Origin: Pseudomonadota bacterium | Lineage (GTDB): Bacteria > Pseudomonadota > Gammaproteobacteria > Xanthomonadales > Xanthomonadaceae | Reading direction: 5' to 3' | Assembly: GCA_023393895.1 (NCBI GenBank) | Contig: JAEXBT010000058.1 | Coordinates: 1 to 13,358 of the forward strand | DNA: 13,358 nt | Shown here: positions 8,720-13,358 of the stretch, one piece after another | How the letters are laid out: the number at the start of each line of letters is the position of its first letter | Position numbering within the stretch: the first letter of the stretch is position 1 | Program-made: the position numbers and the translations under genes | Notes under the pieces: generated by a model | Seen by the model: the letters and a program-made list of their open reading frames with translations, nothing else | The model's database searches: none | Told to the model about the DNA's origin: nothing

Positions 8720-9349
8720 ATGACCACGCTGAGCTACCTTGCCCTCGGTGACAGCTACACCATCGGCGAGGGCGTCGAGGAGGCTGGCCGCTGGCCGCTG
8801 CAACTCGCCGCCGCGCTGCGCCAGTTGCGCGTGCCGTTGCAGGATCCTCGCATCCTCGCCACCACCGGCTGGACCACCGACGAACTGGCGCACGCGATGG
8901 ACGAGGCCGCTCTGGCCGAGCGCAGCTGGGACTTCGTCAGCCTGCTGGTCGGCGTCAACGACCAGTACCGTGGACGTGCGCTGCCGGAGTTCGCCACCGG
9001 CTTCGATACCCTGTTCCATCGCGCCGAGTTGCTCGCGAAGGCTGGCGCGCAGCGCCTGCTGGTGCTCTCGATCCCGGACTGGGGCGGCACCCCGTTCGCC
9101 GAGAAGGAAGGCCGCGATGCCGCCCGGGTCACGCACGAACTGGATGCCTACAACACGCACATCCGCACGATGTGCGAGGCGCACGGCGCGCATTTCGTGG
9201 ACGTGACGGCGGTCAGCCGCAGCCTCTCGACCGAAGCCGGGATGCTGGTGGCCGACGGACTGCATCCGTCCGCACAGCAGTACGCGCAGTGGACGCGGCT
9301 CGCGCTGCCGGCCGCGCGCGAGGCGCTGGAGACGGCCGCCTGCGCATGA
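8720..9349 (+). CDS. SGNH/GDSL-type hydrolase (cytosolic esterase or lipase family)
   Basis: A 209-residue serine hydrolase of the SGNH superfamily. All four signature blocks are present: GDSYTIGEG with nucleophile S12, TTGWTTDEL with G50, VGVNDQY with N80, and the catalytic pair D179/H182 in DGLHPS. There is no signal peptide or lipobox. The protein starts MTTLSYLALGDS with block I almost at the N-terminus, so it should act in the cytoplasm, unlike the periplasmic TesA type. The substrate cannot be read from the sequence; esters of acyl, acetyl or similar groups are typical for the family. The start is set by GGAG and by block I. The stop overlaps the methyltransferase start in ATGA, so the two are probably made together and may act on the same compound. 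Confidence 0.88.
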   Translation: MTTLSYLALGDSYTIGEGVEEAGRWPLQLAAALRQLRVPLQDPRILATTGWTTDELAHAMDEAALAERSWDFVSLLVGVNDQYRGRALPEFATGFDTLFHRAELLAKAGAQRLLVLSIPDWGGTPFAEKEGRDAARVTHELDAYNTHIRTMCEAHGAHFVDVTAVSRSLSTEAGMLVADGLHPSAQQYAQWTRLALPAAREALETAACA

Positions 9350-10017
9350 GCACGAAGAAGGTGGTGGCACACGCGTTCCTTGATCCCGCGCGTCCGTTTG
9401 ATCGCTACCACCACTATTACGCGCGCGCCAAGCTCGCCACCGACCCGGTGTATCGCGGGGTGCTGCAGGCGTTGCAGGGCTGCGAGGCACCGCTGCTGGA
9501 TGTCGGTTGCGGCATCGGGCTGCTGCTCCACGCAATGCGCGCGGCCGGTCGCGACCTTGCCTACCTGGGCGTCGACCTTGATCCACGCAAGATCGATACC
9601 GCGCGCGATGCAATGGCACGCGCGCAACTGGCCGGCGCGTCATTCGAATGCGGCGACGCGGCGGCCGGGCTGCCGCCCCATGCCGGCAGCGTGGCGATCC
9701 TTGACGTGATGCAGTTCCTGCCCGACCACGCGGCGCGCGAGGCGCTGCTGGCCGCGGCGATCGCGCGGGTCCGGGCCGACGGACGACTGGTGATCCGCAC
9801 CGGGCTGGCCGACGGCAGCACGCGCGCCGGCATCACCCGCGTGGTGGATCGGCTGTCCAACCTGTGGGGCTGGATGCGTACCGGGCCGGACCGCTACCCC
9901 GAGCGCGAGTGGCTGCAGCAGCGTCTGGCGGACGCCGGGTTTCTGGTGCGGTTCTCGCCACTCAGCGGCAATACGCCGTTCAACAACTGGCTGGTGGTGG
10001 CGCAGCGGAACACCTGA
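9346..10017 (+). CDS. Class I SAM-dependent methyltransferase
   Basis: A 223-residue Rossmann-fold methyltransferase. Motif I is LLDVGCGIGLLL (residues 50-61). The acidic ribose-binding residue is D77 in GVDLDP. A motif-II-like ECGDAAAGLPP spans 101-111, and a post-II loop ILDVMQFLPDH spans 118-128. The N-terminal FDRYHHYYARAKLATDPVY is tyrosine-rich and may form the substrate-side lid. Near the C-terminus PLSGNTPFNNWLVVAQ closes the sheet. The methyl acceptor is not identifiable; the fold fits small-molecule or lipid substrates. ATG 9346 overlaps the upstream stop by four bases (ATGA). Larger in-frame starts inside the hydrolase gene are unlikely. Its TGA directly abuts the TCA of the convergent deacetylase gene. 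An operon with the SGNH hydrolase is the main functional clue. Confidence 0.85.
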   Translation: MSTKKVVAHAFLDPARPFDRYHHYYARAKLATDPVYRGVLQALQGCEAPLLDVGCGIGLLLHAMRAAGRDLAYLGVDLDPRKIDTARDAMARAQLAGASFECGDAAAGLPPHAGSVAILDVMQFLPDHAAREALLAAAIARVRADGRLVIRTGLADGSTRAGITRVVDRLSNLWGWMRTGPDRYPEREWLQQRLADAGFLVRFSPLSGNTPFNNWLVVAQRNT

Positions 10018-10794
10018 TCAGACCCGGGGCAATTCTGCCCGCAGGCCGCGCGCCTTCAGCATCGGCAGCAGGCGGCGCATCACCTCGACGTTGCGTCCTT
10101 CGGCGCCGCCTTCGTGCAGCAGCACGATCGCACCGGGCGCGAGCTGCTTGCCGATGCGGGCGATCACCGCGTCGACATCGAAGCCCACGCCGTCGAAGCC
10201 GCGCGCGCTCCATGCCACGCGCGTCAACCCGAGCTCACGCAGCGGGGCCTGCACGAAGGGGTTGCTCATGCCGACCACGGCACGGAACCAGCGCGGCGCA
10301 CGGCCGGCGATCTCAGCAAGGGTGCGTTGTGCCTGGTCGATCTCGCGGCGCATCCGCGCCGGCCCGAGCGCCCAGAACCACGCCTGCGGGTGGCTGTCGC
10401 TGTGGTTGCCGATGTCGTGGCCCCGGCGCACGATCTCCTGCACCAGCTCAGGGCGTGCCGCAGCCCGCCGCGCAACCAGGAAGAACGTCGCCCTGGCCTC
10501 ATGCGCGTCGAGCAGGTCGAGCAGCGGACGGGTGTCGTCGGAGGGACCATCGTCGATGGTCAGCCACACCCGCGGCTCGATACCCGGCAGGTGCGTCAGC
10601 ACCGGGCCGTAGAAGCGCGAGGCCGGCCACAGGACGCCCCACCAGAACGGCAGATGGCTCGCGACCAGCAGCGGCAGGCCGATGCGCCAGCCAAAGCGCC
10701 AGCCAAGCAACACCACCAGCAACTGGCTCGCCAGCAGCCACCAGATCCAGCGGTGCGGCCGCGTCGGCGGGCGATGGAGCGCGGCATCGGGCAT
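10018..10794 (-). CDS. Membrane-anchored polysaccharide deacetylase (NodB domain) family protein
   Basis: A 258-residue protein with two hydrophobic segments (about 16-32 and 36-56) followed by a NodB homology domain. NodB enzymes remove N-acetyl or related acyl groups from amino sugars using a divalent metal. Seen here: WLTIDDGPSDD (77-87, motif 1; catalytic and metal aspartates D81/D82), GNHSDSHP (129-136, motif 2; H131 and H135 ligands), WFRAVVGMSNPF (169-180, motif 3) and IVLLHEGG (223-230, motif 5). Motif 3 usually reads R-x-P-x-G; here the proline is replaced by valine (RAVVG). The acceptor could be peptidoglycan, a surface sugar or a lipid-linked sugar; nothing here decides. ATG 10794 gives a short basic N-terminus before the first membrane segment; longer frames run into the glutaredoxin gene. 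No Shine-Dalgarno is clear. It converges head-on with the methyltransferase gene. Confidence 0.85.
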   Translation of the reverse strand: MPDAALHRPPTRPHRWIWWLLASQLLVVLLGWRFGWRIGLPLLVASHLPFWWGVLWPASRFYGPVLTHLPGIEPRVWLTIDDGPSDDTRPLLDLLDAHEARATFFLVARRAAARPELVQEIVRRGHDIGNHSDSHPQAWFWALGPARMRREIDQAQRTLAEIAGRAPRWFRAVVGMSNPFVQAPLRELGLTRVAWSARGFDGVGFDVDAVIARIGKQLAPGAIVLLHEGGAEGRNVEVMRRLLPMLKARGLRAELPRV

Positions 10795-10831
10795 CGCCGC
10801 ATCATGCCACGGGCAGGACGGACGACCCGCG

Positions 10832-10837
10832 TAGAAT
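10832..10837 (+). promoter_or_regulatory. Candidate -10 element (TAGAAT) for the glutaredoxin fusion gene
   Basis: TAGAAT, in the context GCGTAGAATCGG, lies 30 bases before ATG 10868. Hexamer and spacing match those before maeB. No clear -35 is seen. Confidence 0.45.
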
Positions 10838-10867
10838 CGGGGGCTCGACGCGAACCGGAACATCGCC

Positions 10868-11791
10868 ATGTCCCTCGATCCCGCCCTGCGCCAGCGCATC
10901 ATCGACCTGCTCTCAACCCACCCGGTGGTGCTGTTCATGAAGGGCGCTCCGGACGCGCCGCAATGCGGTTTTTCGGCACAAGCTGCCGGTACGTTGCAGG
11001 GCCTGGGCGTCGACTTCAGCCATGTGGACGTGCTGCAGGACCCGGAGATCCGCGAAGGCATCAAGCGCTATGGCGAGTGGCCGACCATCCCGCAGCTCTA
11101 CATCGGCGGCGAACTCGTCGGCGGCAGCGACATCATCGTGCAGATGGCCGCGAACGGGGAATTGCATGCCGCGCTCGGACTGCCGCCCCCTGACCGCACG
11201 CCACCGCAGGTGACGGTCACGCCCGCGGCGCGCACGATGCTGCAGCAGGCCATCACCGATGCCGGCGGCGGGATGGTGGTGGAGATCGCCATCGACCCGA
11301 AGTTCCGCACCCGTCTGCATCTGGTCCAGCCCGACGAACACGCGGTCCGCGTCGATGCGGAAGGCGTGCCGCTGCAGTTTCCGGTCAGCGACCTGCGCCG
11401 CGCCGACGGCCTGCGCCTGGACTTTGCCGATGACGCGCGCGGCAAGGGCCTGGTCATCGACAACCCGAACGCACCCAGGCCGGTCCGTGAGATGACGCCC
11501 GCGCAAGCCGCGGAACGCGTGCGCGCCGGCACGCTTACGCTGATCGACGTGCGCCCCCGCGCCGAACGTGCGCTGGCCGAAGTGCCGGTGCCCTACTTGC
11601 ATCTGGATGAGGGCATCGCCAGCATCGAGGCGATGCCCAAGCACACCGCGCTTGCGTTCCTCTGCCACGGCGGCGGTCGCAGCGCGCAGGCGGCCGAGCA
11701 CTTCCGCCAACTGGGTTTCAGCGAGGTTTACAACATTGCCGGCGGGATTGATGCATGGGCCGCGGCGGATGCCTCGGTACCGCGCTACTGA
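10868..11791 (+). CDS. Monothiol glutaredoxin Grx4 fused to A-type-carrier-like and rhodanese domains
   Basis: A 307-residue cytoplasmic three-domain protein. Residues 1-105 are a Grx4/GrxD monothiol glutaredoxin with FMKGAPDAPQCGFS (C33 in the CGFS motif), WPTIPQLYIGGELVGGSDI and a C-terminal helix; such proteins bind a [2Fe-2S] cluster with glutathione. Residues 114-202 resemble an IscA/HesB A-type carrier: TVTPAARTML at its start and LRLDFADDARGKGLVIDNPN at its end. This domain has no cysteine, so it cannot hold a cluster in the classical way; NfuA's N-terminal domain is a precedent. Residues 207-307 are a rhodanese with LIDVRPRAE and active-site C266 in FLCHGGGRSAQAAEHF, followed by VYNIAGGIDAWA. 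C33 and C266 are the only cysteines. A role in iron-sulfur or sulfane-sulfur transfer is inferred. The start codon has only a weak GGAA nearby. A small lipoprotein gene follows. Confidence 0.88.
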   Translation: MSLDPALRQRIIDLLSTHPVVLFMKGAPDAPQCGFSAQAAGTLQGLGVDFSHVDVLQDPEIREGIKRYGEWPTIPQLYIGGELVGGSDIIVQMAANGELHAALGLPPPDRTPPQVTVTPAARTMLQQAITDAGGGMVVEIAIDPKFRTRLHLVQPDEHAVRVDAEGVPLQFPVSDLRRADGLRLDFADDARGKGLVIDNPNAPRPVREMTPAQAAERVRAGTLTLIDVRPRAERALAEVPVPYLHLDEGIASIEAMPKHTALAFLCHGGGRSAQAAEHFRQLGFSEVYNIAGGIDAWAAADASVPRY

Positions 11792-11811
11792 AAACCATGG
11801 AGTACAGCGTG

Positions 11812-12255
11812 ATGAAAGGAATCACTACTGGTTTGATGCTGTTGCTGATGCTGGCTGGCTGCGGCACGGTCCCGGTCGATTCGAGGGGCTGGATCACGCC
11901 AGCCGACGCCGTCCGCGCGGTGAACGAATCCCCCTCACAGCCGCTGCGCGGGGAGTTCGTGCTGACCGTGCGGGCGATCGGGAGTCAGGGTGAGCGCACC
12001 TTCCTCAACTCCGAGACCGATTACCGCAACCAGAACAACCTCACCATCGCGATGCGCACGTCCACCGCGACTGCGCTGGAGAAGCGCCTGGGTGTAGCGC
12101 TCGCGGACCTGAAGGGCCGCCGCATCGTGGTGCTGGGCGAGGCAAGGCGCGTGCGCATCGGTCTCTTCGACGACCGCAAGCGACCCACCGGAAAGTACTA
12201 CTTCCAGACCCACGTGCCAGTGGACAGCCCCACCCAGGTGCGCTTCGCGCACTGA
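11812..12255 (+). CDS. Small lipoprotein with possible OB-like domain, unknown function
   Basis: A 147-residue predicted lipoprotein. MKGITTGLMLLLMLAGC is a signal peptide with lipobox LAGC and lipidated C17, followed by G18 and T19 rather than aspartate at +2, which favours outer-membrane sorting. The mature part has alternating beta-type segments, GEFVLTVRAIGSQGERTFLNS, NNLTIAMR, RIVVLGEARRVRIGLF and KYYFQTHVPV, that resemble a small OB-like beta barrel; this fold guess is by eye. ATG 11812 is chosen because GGAG (11799-11802) lies 9 bases upstream and the signal peptide starts there. In-frame ATGs at 11755 and 11797 would put extra residues before the signal. It begins 20 bases after the glutaredoxin fusion and may share its transcript. 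No specific function is recognised. Confidence 0.8.
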   Translation: MKGITTGLMLLLMLAGCGTVPVDSRGWITPADAVRAVNESPSQPLRGEFVLTVRAIGSQGERTFLNSETDYRNQNNLTIAMRTSTATALEKRLGVALADLKGRRIVVLGEARRVRIGLFDDRKRPTGKYYFQTHVPVDSPTQVRFAH

Positions 12256-12263
12256 GCGCTCAG
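12252..12263. other. 12-base perfect palindrome spanning two convergent stop codons
   Basis: CTGAGCGCTCAG reads the same on both strands. It contains the TGA of the lipoprotein gene (12253-12255) and the reversed TGA of the DUF924 gene (12260-12262). It has no loop and no T-run, so it is not a standard terminator. It may simply follow from two facing TGA codons with a GCGC core. Confidence 0.6.
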
Positions 12264-12802
12264 AACCCGCCACCCGCATCCAGATAGGCCTGCTCCTCCG
12301 GCGTGTTGGCGCGCCCCAACGCCGCGTTGCGATGCGGGAACCGGCCGAACTGCGCGATGACGTCGCGGTGACGGATCGCGTAGTCGTACATCATCGTGTT
12401 GCCCAGCGCATCGAACAGGGCGACCGCGCGTTCCTGGTCGGCCATCGACTCGGCATGTTCGAAGGGCAGGTAGAAGAACGGCCGCAATGTTTCGTCGCAA
12501 CGCGCGTCATGGCCTGCCTCCAGCGCCATCACGGCGTACTTCCGCGCCAGCCCGTCGGTGGCAAACGCGTGCCCGCTGCCGCGGTAGATGTTGCGGGGGA
12601 TCTGGTCGAGCAGGAGCAGCAGGCCCAGGGCACCCTCCCCATCGTCCATCCAGCGCGCAAGTTCGTCGCGCGCCGCTGCGTGATGCAGCGGTTCCAGGCG
12701 ACGCCGGCACTCGTCATCGAAGGCCTCGCCGCCCTTGAACCACAGTGACGGCCCGGCCTCCCGCCAGAACCTGACCACATCCGCCGCGTCTTTGGCGATC
12801 AT
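12260..12802 (-). CDS. DUF924 family protein
   Basis: A 180-residue soluble, mostly helical protein of the DUF924 family, which has no settled biochemical role and is thought to have a TPR-like helical fold. Family blocks are clear: VVRFWREAGPSLWFKGGEAFD (9-29), LLLDQIPRNIYRGSGHAFATD (63-83), FFYLPFEHAESMADQERAV (109-127) and GRFPHRNAALGR (153-164). ATG 12802 is preceded by GAGGAGAGG (AGGAG core 7 bases away), the best ribosome site in the window. That site rejects the TTG five codons upstream at 12817. Its stop shares a palindrome with the convergent lipoprotein gene, and it diverges from the amidohydrolase gene. Family assignment is confident; function is unknown. Confidence 0.88.
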   Translation of the reverse strand: MIAKDAADVVRFWREAGPSLWFKGGEAFDDECRRRLEPLHHAAARDELARWMDDGEGALGLLLLLDQIPRNIYRGSGHAFATDGLARKYAVMALEAGHDARCDETLRPFFYLPFEHAESMADQERAVALFDALGNTMMYDYAIRHRDVIAQFGRFPHRNAALGRANTPEEQAYLDAGGGF

Positions 12803-12829
12803 GCTTCCTCTCCTCAATCTGCTGCGTGC

Positions 12830-12835
12830 AGTCTA
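12830..12835 (-). promoter_or_regulatory. Candidate -10 element (TAGACT) for the DUF924 gene
   Basis: The minus strand reads TAGACT, 27 bases before ATG 12802, fitting TAnnnT. With the AGGAG site it gives a short leader of about 20 bases. No good -35 is visible. Confidence 0.35.
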
Positions 12836-12858
12836 GCCACCCCAGACTTTCGGCAGGG

Positions 12859-12887
12859 TTGGCGGGGCGGGCATGATTGGCTAGGTT
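12859..12887 (+). promoter_or_regulatory. Candidate promoter (TTGGCG-17-TAGGTT) for the amidohydrolase gene
   Basis: TTGGCG (12859-12864) and TAGGTT (12882-12887) are 17 bases apart. The -10 lies 28 bases before ATG 12916. This is the only candidate in the window with a passable -35 at the standard spacing, although both hexamers are imperfect. Confidence 0.4.
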
Positions 12888-12915
12888 GGGGTTTCCTCCG
12901 GGGAAACGCCTGTCC

Positions 12916-13358
12916 ATGAAGAAGACCGCCCTCGCCGCCTGCGCGATGCTCCTACTGGCCGGCTGCGCCAGTGCGCCGAAAGACACCTCCGCCACGGCCA
13001 GCACCACGCCCGGCAAGCCGTACTCGTTCGTCGATGATCCGTATCCCAGCACCTACCGGCGCATCCCGTCGGCACCGGTGCTGATCAGCGGTGCTACCGT
13101 GCTGACCGGGAACGGCGCGCGGCTTGAGAATGCCGACGTGCTGATGCGCGAAGGCAGCATCGTCGCGGTCGGTCCCGCACTGGAGGCACCGGCCGATGCG
13201 CTTCGCGTGGATGGCCGCGGCAAGTGGGTGACGCCGGGGATCATCGACGTGCATTCGCACCTGGGCGTGTATCCGAGCCCTGCGGCATCCGCACACAGCG
13301 ATGGCAACGAAGCCACCGCCCCGGTCACCGCGCAGGTCTGGGCCGAGCATTCGATCTG
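12916..13358 (+). CDS. Lipoprotein amidohydrolase (5' part; runs off window)
   Basis: The first 147 residues of a metal-dependent amidohydrolase-superfamily protein, cut by the window end. MKKTALAACAMLLLAGC is a signal peptide with lipobox LAGC (C17), so the enzyme should be lipid-anchored in the envelope. A low-complexity Ser/Thr/Ala linker follows. The small beta domain is VLISGATVLTGNGARLENADVLMREGSIVAVG (55-86). VTPGIIDVHSHLGVYPSP (105-122) carries the H113-x-H115 metal-binding motif at the start of the TIM barrel. Such proteins hydrolyse amide or cyclic amide bonds, often in peptides or imidazolone-like compounds; substrate residues lie beyond the edge. ATG 12916 is fixed by the signal peptide, and no strong Shine-Dalgarno is present. 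It is divergent from the DUF924 gene across 113 bases. Confidence 0.88.
   Translation, partial: MKKTALAACAMLLLAGCASAPKDTSATASTTPGKPYSFVDDPYPSTYRRIPSAPVLISGATVLTGNGARLENADVLMREGSIVAVGPALEAPADALRVDGRGKWVTPGIIDVHSHLGVYPSPAASAHSDGNEATAPVTAQVWAEHSI

Noticed and set aside
10795..11064. N-terminal extension of the deacetylase frame
   Set aside because: It overlaps the glutaredoxin gene antisense; ATG 10794 gives a normal membrane-anchored protein.
12252..12263. Bidirectional terminator at the lipoprotein/DUF924 junction
   Set aside because: The palindrome has no loop and no flanking T-run, and it lies within the two stop codons.

Overview
The window is GC-rich, tightly packed chromosomal DNA. Its gene content, codon usage and frequent lipobox and TTG starts suggest a gammaproteobacterium of the Lysobacter/Luteimonas/Xanthomonas group. 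That placement is an inference from protein features; no search was run. Fourteen genes cover nearly all of it. No tRNA, rRNA, CRISPR array, insertion sequence or phage gene is visible, and no gene-free stretch exceeds about 115 bases.

Layout. Positions 1-1321 (minus) hold the malic-enzyme part of a MaeB-type enzyme, cut by the window edge. Divergent from it, 1431-3669 (plus) is a two-gene unit: a DUF1611/DgcN-type protein and a sodium/glutamate symporter GltS. It converges on a minus-strand run at 3673-7316: an exported broad-specificity amino acid racemase (Bsr/Alr family), a DUF1704 'QEGLA' putative zinc peptidase, and the ribosome-assembly GTPase RsgA. Plus-strand 7428-10017 carries an AlaA-like aminotransferase, a cytosolic SGNH hydrolase and a SAM methyltransferase, the last two overlapping by ATGA. 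A membrane-attached NodB-type deacetylase (10018-10794, minus) converges on this. Then come a glutaredoxin/A-type-carrier-like/rhodanese fusion and a small lipoprotein (10868-12255, plus), a DUF924 protein (12260-12802, minus), and the start of a lipoprotein amidohydrolase (12916 to the edge, plus).

How the genes may work together. DgcN, GltS and the exported racemase form a plausible D-amino-acid/D-glutamate handling locus. The usual enzymatic partner of DgcN, the enolase-superfamily N-acetyl-D-glutamate racemase DgcA, is not in the window. RsgA and the DUF1704 peptidase are translationally coupled (TGATG). The Grx4 fusion points to iron-sulfur or sulfur trafficking.

Regulation. Seven start codons have a candidate -10 hexamer lying 27-30 bases upstream, mostly of the form TAnnnT (TAGAAT three times). 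This is consistent with short leaders and makes TTG at 7316 the favoured rsgA start. Three convergent gene pairs end with 0-4 bases between their stop codons, leaving no room for separate terminators. Most genes are ordinary housekeeping. The parts most worth a second look are the DgcN-GltS-racemase locus, the DUF1704 protein and the three-domain glutaredoxin.
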